From CAYRYU01 sp964428355 (GTDB lineage: Bacteria; Muiribacteriota; Ozemobacteria; Ozemobacterales; Ozemobacteraceae): a DNA stretch of 64,000 nt. Every line of letters begins with the position of its first letter. Positions within the stretch are counted from its first letter, which is position 1. The stretch spans positions 124,001-188,000 of the forward strand of contig CAYRYU010000002.1 of the NCBI GenBank assembly GCA_964428355.1. The letters run 5' to 3'. The notes beneath the pieces are model-generated. The model saw nothing but the letters and a program-made list of their open reading frames with translations. It was not told the DNA's origin and made no database searches. Of the stretch, positions 55,672-63,511 are shown piece by piece. Both the position numbers and the translations under genes were made by a program.

Positions 55672-57051
55672 TTACAGGGGTTTGCGGAGGACGATCTTGC
55701 CCGAGACCTCCGCAAGAGGCAAAAGATCACCCGTGTAGGTCTTGACAATCCGGTTCAGGTTTCCGAATGTCTGTTGCAACAGCGCGGGATCGTCGGCGAG
55801 TTTCCTTTCGCGCGCAAGAAGGCGTTCCCAGGCGGGACTGCGCCCCTGGTAACGCTGAATGAGGCTCTGCACGAAAGCGCGATATGGAACACGGTTGGTT
55901 CCATCCAGCGCGGTGGAAAGGCGCCAGCCTTCGAGCGCTTTGATATTCACCTGCTCGTTCCGCCTTGCCGACCGGACCGGCAGGAGGGCTTCCCCCATCA
56001 ACCATTCGTATTCTCTCCGGGACTGGACGACCCAGGGCAGGATCGCCTTCGTCACCGCCTCGAACCCCGCAAGACCCTTCACCGCTGTGTCATAGGAAAG
56101 GCTTCCCAACTTTTCGCGCTTGAAGGACTTCTCGATCTCGCGCATGGTGGGAACCAGTTCCTGGAGGACGACGAACATCAGGGCCGCGACACCTTCGCAG
56201 GAAGCCGCGATCCGTCCCTGCAGGTTCACCAGTTCAACGCTCGGCTTTTTCGACGTGAGCGTCGAACGGGTGTTCCGCAAAGTGTTGATCTCGGCTGCTG
56301 CCGAAGCGACCGTGGCAAGGAGATTTGTCGTCGCAACGTGGCATCTTCCCAGCGCCTTTACCAGCGCGGGATCGGCACCTTTCGACTGGGCGGCGACCGC
56401 AAGCGAACCTCCGGCCTTGTCGGGGAAGAATGCCTTGACGATCTCGGCTTCGAGCGTGTTCTCGTCCACCATCGTCAACCGTTCCATGATCTTCGGGCCC
56501 ACCGGGCTGGGAAGGAGCGCGTCCAGAGCGTATTCCCGACTCTGTCCGTCCTTCTCCTTCCATCCGACCCTGGCCACAACCTCCGCGAGGTGCTTCCCGG
56601 GATCGTTCCCGGAAGCGGACTTTCGCCGTTCCGCGGCAACTTCCACCTCGAACGGCTTCAGTTGCGGATAGAGATCCCCGTCGGGGGTTCCGATCTTCCC
56701 GTCCTGCGCTGGGTCCATGGTTCCCCAGGGGGCCTGGGAGTCGTGGAAGTGTCTGAAGAAGGGGGAGTTTCCGTCGATAACGGCATTTTTGGTCTTGAGC
56801 TCGTCATGGAAATCCATCACCGAAAGTAGATCGCCGTTGAGGCGGATGTCCTCCTGAAGATCGTTTACCACTTTCATCCCGACCCGGTTCGCGGTAAGCG
56901 TGTTGCCCGACATCTGTGCCCGGCTGCTGCTGGAGCGGAGAAGCTGGTAGAAGCCCAGAACCGCGAAAGAGATGATGAAAAGGGCGAGCAGAAGTTCGAG
57001 AAGACTGAACCCCGCCCCACCTCGTGCGCGCGCGATGATCGGGCTACTCAT
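55672..57051 (-). CDS. Large pseudopilin-like protein with class III/type IV prepilin signal
   Basis: 459 residues. The N-terminus has a prepilin-peptidase motif, GAGFSLLELLLALF (cleavage after Gly14, Glu at +5), followed by the usual hydrophobic helix. The remainder is far longer than normal pilins (150-250 residues) and is mostly helical with no recognised domain. It is probably a minor pseudopilin of a type IV pilus or type II secretion machine, acting at the tip. Its ATG overlaps the stop of the upstream pseudopilin gene by 8 bases. It is the last gene of a three-gene operon. Confidence 0.75.
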   Translation of the reverse strand: MSSPIIARARGGAGFSLLELLLALFIISFAVLGFYQLLRSSSSRAQMSGNTLTANRVGMKVVNDLQEDIRLNGDLLSVMDFHDELKTKNAVIDGNSPFFRHFHDSQAPWGTMDPAQDGKIGTPDGDLYPQLKPFEVEVAAERRKSASGNDPGKHLAEVVARVGWKEKDGQSREYALDALLPSPVGPKIMERLTMVDENTLEAEIVKAFFPDKAGGSLAVAAQSKGADPALVKALGRCHVATTNLLATVASAAAEINTLRNTRSTLTSKKPSVELVNLQGRIAASCEGVAALMFVVLQELVPTMREIEKSFKREKLGSLSYDTAVKGLAGFEAVTKAILPWVVQSRREYEWLMGEALLPVRSARRNEQVNIKALEGWRLSTALDGTNRVPYRAFVQSLIQRYQGRSPAWERLLARERKLADDPALLQQTFGNLNRIVKTYTGDLLPLAEVSGKIVLRKPL

Positions 57052-57571
57052 CGGGGGAGCTCCCGATGTTCTTCAGCGCGGCCTCGACGAAGAAGGAAAG
57101 GTCTTTCTTCTGGGTCGGATCGTAAAGCGTGATCTGGGCGATCACCATACCCGCTCCGAGAGCGGTGAAGGCCCCGGTTTTGACATTGTCGAAAAGGACC
57201 TTGCGGCCGTCGGGGTCGTGAGCACCCTTGAACGAGTCGGTGTATTCCACGAGCTGGTACAGCACCGGTTCCCCGCTGCCCGTCCGCTCGAAGTAAAGGA
57301 CCTTGATCTCGTTGGTCAGGTCTTTCACGATGGCGTAGGGCAGAGTGAACCCCTCGATGGGCTTGACGACTTCGGTTCCGGTCAGCAACGCCTCGCGGAT
57401 CGCCTGGCTGGCTTTTCGGGCCTCCATCGCGAAGGTCAGGGTTTCGGTGATCTTGGTGGTGGTGCCCTGTGATTGCCTGAAGAACGAGATCCCCAGTGCC
57501 ATCAGGATCATCATGATCGCGGCCACGACCGTGATCTCGATCAGGGTGAAGGCAGCCCGGCGGTCAATCAT
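57044..57571 (-). CDS. Pseudopilin (GspH/PilE-like)
   Basis: 175 residues. The prepilin motif is RRAAFTLIEITVVAAI: cleavage would be after Ala rather than the usual Gly, with Glu at +5. The hydrophobic helix (ITVVAAIMMILMALGISFF) and a short C-terminal beta domain follow. ATG overlaps the stop of the upstream gene (ATGA), so translation is coupled; no separate ribosome site is seen. Codons further upstream in this frame are inside the previous gene. The paired PilC gene in this window may belong to the same system. Confidence 0.8.
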   Translation of the reverse strand: MIDRRAAFTLIEITVVAAIMMILMALGISFFRQSQGTTTKITETLTFAMEARKASQAIREALLTGTEVVKPIEGFTLPYAIVKDLTNEIKVLYFERTGSGEPVLYQLVEYTDSFKGAHDPDGRKVLFDNVKTGAFTALGAGMVIAQITLYDPTQKKDLSFFVEAALKNIGSSPDE

Positions 57572-58902
57572 AGGGGCTCGAGGTGGGGAGGGTGATCCTC
57601 GCCGATCGTCTTCGTCGGGCATTCGGGACAGCGAAGACCGTAAAGTGCCTTGGGTCGCTTCCCCAGGAGATATTCGAATGTGAACCGGCTGATCGGCTCC
57701 TCGAGCTCCCCACCCTCCCAATCCGGGGAGGGAAACGCAAGGGAATATGGTTCCAAATCATGATTACCATCACCGTCGCTATCAAGGCCCATTTCGGCGA
57801 ATGGAACGTACTCGCTTTCGGCATCATCTGGTTCCGAAGGATCCCGGGGAAGCTTCACCCGTGCATAGAACCAGTAGGTATCGCTCATCCCAGCGGGGAC
57901 CTTCTTGAACCTGCACTTTATGGCAATTTGGTCCCAATCCTTGTTCCCGTCAGGTGAAATCGCTTGGGGAACGGTCCATCTCTTTCCCGGGTAACCCTCT
58001 GCCGGTTGGGTAAAGTGGGCGAAAAAGTCCGAGGCTTTGAGCACCGAAGGAGGTGAAGCCGGGGTAGTGGTCGGATTGGGGACCGTCGTGGGGATCTCGG
58101 AAGGGACCTCCGGCGGAGCGGCGGGCAGGTCGAGCACGTCGGGGTTCTGACCGGGGGGAAAGGCTTTGGAATCGGCCAGGATATTCTTCAGGGAAGGATC
58201 CTTCAGCGCCTGGAACCCCTTTTCCTGAGCTTTGGCTTCGTTTTCGCGGCGCTTGGTGATTATGTCCTTGATCATTCCTGAAAATGGAGAACCGCTTGGA
58301 GTGGGAAACCTCCCCGGATCGAGAACCGTGAAGACGATCGGAATCACGCGCCCGGCGGCGTCGAGCAGCGAATCCTCGTAGCGGATCCTCCAGAAGTAGA
58401 GGCGCTTTGCTTTTCCGAATGTTGCCCGGATGTAGATGTCGGCCTGATTGACCGCGGGTGGAAGGGCATTCTCGACAAAGAGGTCGAACTTCCCCCCCAA
58501 AAGCTTTTGGTCGTATTCCTCCAGCGGTTTGGATGCGAAAACACGCTGGGAGTAGGGTTTCTCGCGCAACTCGGCAAGCAGCATCGACAGGCGCGACTCG
58601 GCCACCATCAAGGTTCGGCTTCCCTCATCGACATGCTGCACCTGCTGCGAGTAGCTGGTCCCCAGGAAGTTGAGGGAAAACGCCAGGAACAGCATCGAAA
58701 GCACGCCCAGAATAACGAGGGGGAAGAAGAACCCCCTCCGGCTGCCCCCTCGATCCGGAAACCGTCGGCACTGATCCCGCGGAATCCGTTTTATCCAGTC
58801 CCCGAGGAACCGCTCGTAGTCGCAGGCTTCAGACTGCGCCCACGACGATTCGTCTCTGTCTGTGTTGTTGCGCCCGAAATTCACGGGTTTGCTTTGACTC
58901 AT
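57568..58902 (-). CDS. PilX/GspK-like minor pseudopilin with modified N-terminus
   Basis: 444 residues. A charged 65-residue leader precedes SRRGFFFPLVILGVLSMLFLAF, which resembles a prepilin cleavage site (Gly then Phe) but lacks the Glu at +5, as in GspK and PilX-type tip proteins. The body contains a proline-rich linker (about 255-285) and a C-terminal beta domain. The tail has a CPECP motif. ATG 58902 has AAGGGG seven bases upstream. It is the first gene of the overlapping pseudopilin operon. Confidence 0.7.
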   Translation of the reverse strand: MSQSKPVNFGRNNTDRDESSWAQSEACDYERFLGDWIKRIPRDQCRRFPDRGGSRRGFFFPLVILGVLSMLFLAFSLNFLGTSYSQQVQHVDEGSRTLMVAESRLSMLLAELREKPYSQRVFASKPLEEYDQKLLGGKFDLFVENALPPAVNQADIYIRATFGKAKRLYFWRIRYEDSLLDAAGRVIPIVFTVLDPGRFPTPSGSPFSGMIKDIITKRRENEAKAQEKGFQALKDPSLKNILADSKAFPPGQNPDVLDLPAAPPEVPSEIPTTVPNPTTTPASPPSVLKASDFFAHFTQPAEGYPGKRWTVPQAISPDGNKDWDQIAIKCRFKKVPAGMSDTYWFYARVKLPRDPSEPDDAESEYVPFAEMGLDSDGDGNHDLEPYSLAFPSPDWEGGELEEPISRFTFEYLLGKRPKALYGLRCPECPTKTIGEDHPPHLEPL

Positions 58903-59009
58903 GCGGTTCCCCTTAAGGAGTTTACACAATTCTTCCCTTTACCGGAAGGGGGGCAAACCAACAAAGGGAAAACCAGCAGGAAAAGTCTTTTTCCGTCCTT
59001 ACTTTCCGC

Positions 59010-59660
59010 TCATTCGTAACCGATGCGCTCGATCGACAATGCGAAATAATTCCCGGACCGGCGGTCCAGACCGCTTCGCTTGGGGACCCGAACCACTGTT
59101 CCCTCGACGATCACGGGACGTCCCTCGCGGAAGCCTCCGGGATCGCCGATCAGGGGACAACCGTACATCTCCCCGAACGAGTTGGTTTCGCCTTTCTGGT
59201 AAAGGTAGTATCCCAGGTCCACGAGGGTCCCTGAGGGCATCCGGCCGAGGATTCCGTGGATTCGGACCCGGCGGCCCAGGAAATACCGGGCATTCCGGTA
59301 GAATTCGCCGAGAGAAACGCTCTGGTAGGTGATTCGGGGGGGAGTGACATCGATCGGCGGAGGCACGCTCCCGCGGCAGGGGGGCGGAGCGATCACTCCA
59401 CGACAAGGGGGCTCCGCGATTTTCCCGCGACAAGGCCGGAGTTCATCGCTTTCATTCGTCTTCGTGGAGGGCCGGATCCCGGGGTTGGCATCGGTTCCGG
59501 CCGCCAGGGAGGCGAACTCGGAGCCGATCAAAACCAGTATCACTGCCGCGGTCAGCTTCACTCCCCCGCGGACGAAACTCGCGAGGCTCATCACCAGTTT
59601 GGATTTCCTGGACTCGACAGGGTAACCGGGGGTTTTTCCGGATACGGGTTTCAGTTCCAT
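59010..59660 (-). CDS. Membrane-anchored protein with PCRG repeats and OB-like domain
   Basis: 216 residues. One hydrophobic segment (about 33-54) can act as signal or anchor. Residues 74-102 contain three tandem nine-residue repeats with the core PCRG (RPCRGKIAE, PPCRGVIAP, PPCRGSVPP). Residues about 110-216 form a beta-rich domain with YFLGRRVRIHGILG and VIVEGTVVRVP, similar in pattern to small OB-fold proteins. The function is unknown; the three cysteines may form disulfides or bind metal. GGAGGG precedes ATG 59660. Confidence 0.6.
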   Translation of the reverse strand: MELKPVSGKTPGYPVESRKSKLVMSLASFVRGGVKLTAAVILVLIGSEFASLAAGTDANPGIRPSTKTNESDELRPCRGKIAEPPCRGVIAPPPCRGSVPPPIDVTPPRITYQSVSLGEFYRNARYFLGRRVRIHGILGRMPSGTLVDLGYYLYQKGETNSFGEMYGCPLIGDPGGFREGRPVIVEGTVVRVPKRSGLDRRSGNYFALSIERIGYE

Positions 59661-59727
59661 GTTCCCTCCTCCGAAATTCTTTCTCTCCCCATTCTATCAT
59701 TTCCCCCTGGGTCCTGACCCCCAGCCC

Positions 59728-60783
59728 CTAACTCCTAGTCCCTGTTTTTTTCACCCATGAATATCCGACGACCGAACCCAGGATTATCAACCCTCCGACC
59801 AGGGCGGAGGGGGAGGGAATCTCCCCCACCCCGACCGCAGTCCAGAGCGGGTTCAGGACAGCCTCGAGAAGGCCGATGACCATTCCTTCGAAGGCCGGGA
59901 CCGTCCGCATACCGACCGCGAAAAGAACGTAGGGGATTCCCAGCTGCAAAACCCCCATCGCGGCAAGAACCCCGAATTTGAAGGGGCTCATTTCAGGCAA
60001 CGCCCCCACGCACCAAGGCAGGCATACCATCATCGTCATGGCATTTCCAAGAATGAGATACGGCAGGGAGGCCTCCAGGCCAGGCTGGGATCTCCCCTGC
60101 CCTTCCGGATCGGCCGGCCCAGTGCCAGACCTTGCCGCTCTCGAGCGGGCCCCTCTCGAGTGGGCCGCTCTCGAGTGGGCCCCTCTCGAGCGGGCCGCTC
60201 TCGAGTGGGCCGCCCGCGAACCCGCCGCACGCGGGCGGGCCGCCATCCGCAGGAAAATCGCGTTCATCCCGCAAGCCACGCCCGAAAGCGCCCCGAGAAT
60301 GTTCCCCAGCAAACCCGTCCCGGAGAGTTTTTCCCAGAAGAAGAAGCCCATCCCGAAAACGCACCCCGCGATCGTGGCCCACTCGCGAAACCGGATGGGC
60401 TCCCCGAGAAGGGGAACCGAAAAGAGCGCGATGTACATCGGGGCGGTGTATTGCAGGAGAATCGCATTGGCGGTGGTGGTATACGCCGTCGCCGAGATGA
60501 ACAGTGTCAGCATCAGCATGTAGCACGCCGCGGCGATCCAGGTGACGGGCCGGCGAAGGCTTTCGCGCAAGGCGCGGAAGGTGGCCTCCCAACCCGCCGA
60601 GCCCGCCAGTGCAACCACGAGGACCGGCAACGTGAAGAGGCTCCGGAATCCGGTTATGGCGAGCGGATCGAGCCCTCGGAGGTTCCTGACCGCGATCCCG
60701 GAAAAACTCCACAGGACCGCTGCAGCGACAATGAGCAACCGCCCCGAAATCGGGCGCTTTTCGGATTCGGCCATGGCTCGCAT
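59728..60783 (-). CDS. EamA/DMT-family transporter with tandem-repeat insertion
   Basis: About 351 residues with ten membrane helices in two EamA halves: the first from about residue 20 (LLIVAAAVLWSFSGIAVRNL) and the second from about 240 (SLPYLILGNAMTMMV). Such carriers export or import amino acids, nucleobases or other metabolites; the substrate cannot be told. Between the halves is an Ala/Arg/Ser-rich loop (HSRAARSRGA type units) encoded by five 15-base tandem repeats. This insertion is not part of the family. ATG 60783 or 60774 could be the start; neither has a strong ribosome site. Confidence 0.85.
   Translation of the reverse strand: MRAMAESEKRPISGRLLIVAAAVLWSFSGIAVRNLRGLDPLAITGFRSLFTLPVLVVALAGSAGWEATFRALRESLRRPVTWIAAACYMLMLTLFISATAYTTTANAILLQYTAPMYIALFSVPLLGEPIRFREWATIAGCVFGMGFFFWEKLSGTGLLGNILGALSGVACGMNAIFLRMAARPRAAGSRAAHSRAARSRGAHSRAAHSRGARSRAARSGTGPADPEGQGRSQPGLEASLPYLILGNAMTMMVCLPWCVGALPEMSPFKFGVLAAMGVLQLGIPYVLFAVGMRTVPAFEGMVIGLLEAVLNPLWTAVGVGEIPSPSALVGGLIILGSVVGYSWVKKTGTRS
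60140..60214. repeat. 15-base minisatellite inside the DMT transporter gene
   Basis: CTCGAG recurs at 60140, 60155, 60170, 60185 and 60200, exactly 15 bases apart, each followed by (T/C)GGGCC(G/C)CT. The period is a multiple of three, so copy-number change keeps the frame and only alters loop length. Confidence 0.9.
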
Positions 60784-60885
60784 GATAGCCGTCCCGGCCC
60801 CGGAACGCAATCCGCGCTTGTTTTCCCCGACCCGCGATCGAGCGGGCCGGGCTCCCTCGTCCGGTGTGAGAACCCCTGTCGGAGC

Positions 60886-61899
60886 CTATCTCTGGTCGGC
60901 GAAGGGATCGTGGATTGCGGTGACCCTGGGAACATACCCGTATTTCTTGTCACCATACTCCCGGGAATTCGACCAACCCTTCATGTTGGCGTAAACCTGG
61001 TCCGCTGTTTGAAGGCGGTTCTGGTGGGTGTTGTCCGCGAACATGGGGACCCCGGAGCTGTTCTTGCCCATGTAGACGAACCAGTGGTGTGCGTCATTCG
61101 CGACATGGTAGGCGGGGTCCCGGTCGTAGTGGATCTTCACGTGGATCAGCATCCCGGGTTTGAGCAAGCCCGCTTCGACAGCCTTGGGCAGGTCGTTGAT
61201 CTGGGCGCCGCGCAACCGGGTGTCAGCGGGGTAGGCCGACTGGGGCTGATAGTAGACCGCCTTGCCCGGCTTCGCTCCGGCCTTGGCCGCAACCGTTCCC
61301 GAAAACTGCAGGCACTTCCCGGACCGGTTCCATTCCGATCGTTTCGCCAGTTCGAGGCCTTTCTTCAGGGCCTCGGGGATTTCCGGCCCGTTGATTCCTC
61401 CGGTTTTGCCGGGAGGCACCGGATCGAAGCCCGGGGTCGGCGTGGGTGGAACAGGTGTCGAACCGGGCGGATCGTACGGGGAGGGGTTGGGCCCGTCATA
61501 CGCGGGGACTCCCGGAGCATCGACGAGCGAGACATGGACATACGCGAACCCGGATTTGTAACGGATGCGGTACCATTTCCCCTCGCGAGCCACGATCTGG
61601 ACTTTGGTTCCCGGTGGGAAGCCGTCGATGATCTTTCCCCAAGGTCCGTTCCGGACATTCAGCCGGATATGGCAGTTGACGTTTCCCTCGCACGGGTAGG
61701 TGACATCGCTCCCCGCGGTTTCCTGGCCCTGGACGGCCTGCGCGGCCTGCGTGGTCTGAGCAGCAGCGGTGCTTTCCGAGGGATCGTGGGAGTCGAGCAC
61801 CTTCTGAAGGTCGGTTTCGGAAAACGCGACCCCGGCGATCAGAACCGTGAAGAAAAGCGCAACCCAACCACCGAAGAATACCTTTCTACCAAACGCCAT
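60886..61899 (-). CDS. Secreted SH3b-domain protein with papain-like amidase domain
   Basis: 337 residues with a signal peptide (1-28). The mature N-terminus has LQKVLDSHD (31-39), as in the GH73 enzyme at 54619. A bacterial SH3 domain follows (about 75-127, with LNVRNGPWGKIIDGFPPG and WYRIRYKSGFAYVHV). Then comes a proline-rich linker (130-165) and a C-terminal domain (about 175-337) with a possible Cys-His-Asp/Asn set: Cys196 in GKCLQFSG, His271/272 in AHHWFVYMG and FADN at 287-290. This fits an NlpC/P60- or CHAP-like peptidoglycan amidase, but the exact family is not certain. AAGGAGG lies seven bases before ATG 61899. Confidence 0.72.
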   Translation of the reverse strand: MAFGRKVFFGGWVALFFTVLIAGVAFSETDLQKVLDSHDPSESTAAAQTTQAAQAVQGQETAGSDVTYPCEGNVNCHIRLNVRNGPWGKIIDGFPPGTKVQIVAREGKWYRIRYKSGFAYVHVSLVDAPGVPAYDGPNPSPYDPPGSTPVPPTPTPGFDPVPPGKTGGINGPEIPEALKKGLELAKRSEWNRSGKCLQFSGTVAAKAGAKPGKAVYYQPQSAYPADTRLRGAQINDLPKAVEAGLLKPGMLIHVKIHYDRDPAYHVANDAHHWFVYMGKNSSGVPMFADNTHQNRLQTADQVYANMKGWSNSREYGDKKYGYVPRVTAIHDPFADQR

Positions 61900-62036
61900 T
61901 TTGAGCCTCCTTGAAGCAGGCCTTTTCAATATTTTCCCTAATCCGATGAAAATGTTACACCTTTTGCCTCGGATTTTTGAAATATCTCCCCCGGACGAGT
62001 TGGAATGGGAAACTTTGAAGCCCGTCCTGTCGTGGG

Positions 62037-62065
62037 TTGCGCAAGGTGGGTGGAATTGATATCTT
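62037..62065 (+). promoter_or_regulatory. Promoter of the hicBA-rfbD operon
   Basis: TTGCGC (62037-62042) and TATCTT (62060-62065) are 17 bases apart, 22 bases before the hicB start codon. Confidence 0.5.
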
Positions 62066-62072
62066 TCAATTC
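62053..62072. promoter_or_regulatory. Inverted repeat centred on the hicB -10 box
   Basis: GAATTGA (62053-62059) and TCAATTC (62066-62072) are perfect 7-base inverted arms, and the six bases between them are exactly the TATCTT box. This is a good candidate operator for autoregulation of the toxin-antitoxin genes. Confidence 0.6.
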
Positions 62073-62086
62073 GGAGGTGTTTTCCC

Positions 62087-62302
62087 ATGAAGAACCGTTT
62101 CCATGCAATCCTCGAGCGTGATGGCGAATGGTTTGTCGCCTGGTGTCCGGAAATCCCAGGTGCGAATGGCCAGGGGGAATCGAAGTCCGAATGCCTCCGG
62201 AATCTGGAACAGGCGGTTCAGACGCTGCTCAACGACCGGCTGGAGGATGCCCTCCGCGGTCTGCCTGAAGATGCCCTCCAGGAGACGATTTTGGTCGGAT
62301 GA
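62087..62302 (+). CDS. hicB: HicB-family antitoxin
   Basis: 71 residues with the partial RNase H-like fold of HicB: FHAILERDGEWFVAWCPEIPGANGQGESKSEC followed in order by a helix (LRNLEQAVQTLL; quoted in parts). It should neutralise the HicA toxin encoded next. The protein ends soon after the fold and has no obvious helix-turn-helix or ribbon-helix-helix, so how it would bind the operator is unclear. GGAGGTG lies nine bases before ATG 62087. The order hicB-hicA is the reverse of the classic E. coli hicAB. Confidence 0.87.
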   Translation: MKNRFHAILERDGEWFVAWCPEIPGANGQGESKSECLRNLEQAVQTLLNDRLEDALRGLPEDALQETILVG

Positions 62303-62493
62303 AGAGATCGGTGCTCCTTCGCCATCTGCGAGTCCATGGGTGCCATCTCAAACGTGAAAGCGGCGCCCACTCCCTTTGGACCAACCCCCAAACCGGCCAT
62401 ATCGAAGCCATCCCACGCCATCAGGAAATCCCGGATCTCCTCGCCAGGAAAATCTGCCGATGCCTTTCGGTTCCCGATCTCCACATTCGGTGA
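62299..62493 (+). CDS. hicA: HicA-family mRNA interferase toxin
   Basis: 64 residues with a double-stranded RNA-binding-like fold. The catalytic histidine is in RESGAHSLWTNP (family motif G-S/A-H), and the C-terminal half (IPRHQEIPDLLARKICR) matches the PRH..IxxxLxRxI pattern. HicA cleaves mRNA unless bound by HicB. ATG overlaps the hicB stop by four bases, ensuring paired synthesis. The downstream sugar-nucleotide gene starts only five bases after its stop. Confidence 0.87.
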   Translation: MKRSVLLRHLRVHGCHLKRESGAHSLWTNPQTGHIEAIPRHQEIPDLLARKICRCLSVPDLHIR

Positions 62494-62498
62494 ATCAC

Positions 62499-63380
62499 GT
62501 GATCTGGGTGACGGGTCGTGCCGGAATGCTCGGACGGGAGCTCCTGGACACTTTCGCAAGCGCGGGCGTGGCAGCGACAGGGACCGGCCGCGAGGTCGAC
62601 ATCGCGAATCCTGAAGCCGTGGCCGCCCTCGCCCGGCAACACCTTTCCCCCGCAACCGACCGCTGGATAATCAACTGCGCCGGCTTCACCGCCGTCGACG
62701 AGGCCGAGTCGAAGCCCGAGGAAGCCTTCCGTTCGAACGCCGTCGGACCGGGCGTCCTGGGGGAAGCAGCAGCCGCCCTCGGAGCGAACCTCGTCCATTT
62801 TTCGACCGACTACGTCTTCGACGGGAAGCTTCCCAGGCCCTACCGGGAGGACGACCCACCCGGACCCCTTTCGGTTTATGGGAAAACCAAGCTCGAGGGC
62901 GAGGTCCGTGTTCGGGCAGCTTGTCCGCGGCATTTCATCTTCCGCCTCAGCTGGCTCTACGGACACCATGGCCGGAATTTCGTGAAAACCATTGTCCGGT
63001 TGATGAACGAGCGGGAGGAAGTCCGCGTGGTGAGCGACCAGATCGGCGCTCCGACCTATTGCCGGGCGCTGGCCCGGAACATTCTCGGGCTTGTCAGCCA
63101 AGGCAGCACCGAGTTCGGAACCTACCATTACTCCGACGAAGCCGAGATCTCGTGGTATGACTTCGCGGTCACCATAGGTAGCGAGGCGCACGATTGCGGC
63201 CTGGTGAAAAAGATCCCCCGTGTGGTCCCGATCACGTCGGCCGAGTTCCCGACGCCTGCGCAGCGGCCGGAGAATTCGCGCTTCGACCTGTGCAGGGTCC
63301 GGGGAATCCTCGGTTTCCACTGCCCCGAGTGGCGGGCCTCCCTGTCGGATTTCTTCTCCACCTGGCCCCACCGGTTGTAG
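62499..63380 (+). CDS. rfbD: dTDP-4-dehydrorhamnose reductase-like enzyme (RfbD)
   Basis: 293-residue short-chain dehydrogenase of the extended/RmlD type, which reduces dTDP-4-keto-L-rhamnose in the last step of dTDP-rhamnose synthesis for cell-surface polysaccharide. It has the NAD(P) loop TGRAGMLGRE (4-13), NCAGFTAVDEAE, HFSTDYVFDG and the YGKTK catalytic motif near residue 128, plus QIGAPTYC. GTG 62499 is chosen because conservation begins there and GGTGA lies just upstream, overlapping the hicA stop. No other rhamnose genes are nearby, so substrate specificity is inferred from family only. Confidence 0.9.
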   Translation: MIWVTGRAGMLGRELLDTFASAGVAATGTGREVDIANPEAVAALARQHLSPATDRWIINCAGFTAVDEAESKPEEAFRSNAVGPGVLGEAAAALGANLVHFSTDYVFDGKLPRPYREDDPPGPLSVYGKTKLEGEVRVRAACPRHFIFRLSWLYGHHGRNFVKTIVRLMNEREEVRVVSDQIGAPTYCRALARNILGLVSQGSTEFGTYHYSDEAEISWYDFAVTIGSEAHDCGLVKKIPRVVPITSAEFPTPAQRPENSRFDLCRVRGILGFHCPEWRASLSDFFSTWPHRL

Positions 63381-63462
63381 GCCCGGTAACCGCACGGGGC
63401 GGTCGTTCCCCGACGAAAATCCTCTTCCGTTGCGATGACAATTCTTGTTCCCCGGCAGTTTC

Positions 63463-63491
63463 TTGCGGCAATCGGACGCGGATGATAGACT
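63463..63491 (+). promoter_or_regulatory. Possible promoter of the Uma2-family gene
   Basis: TTGCGG (63463-63468), 17 bases, then TAGACT (63486-63491), about 20 bases before ATG 63512. Confidence 0.4.
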
Positions 63492-63511
63492 TTTGGGTGG
63501 GGGAAAATAGA

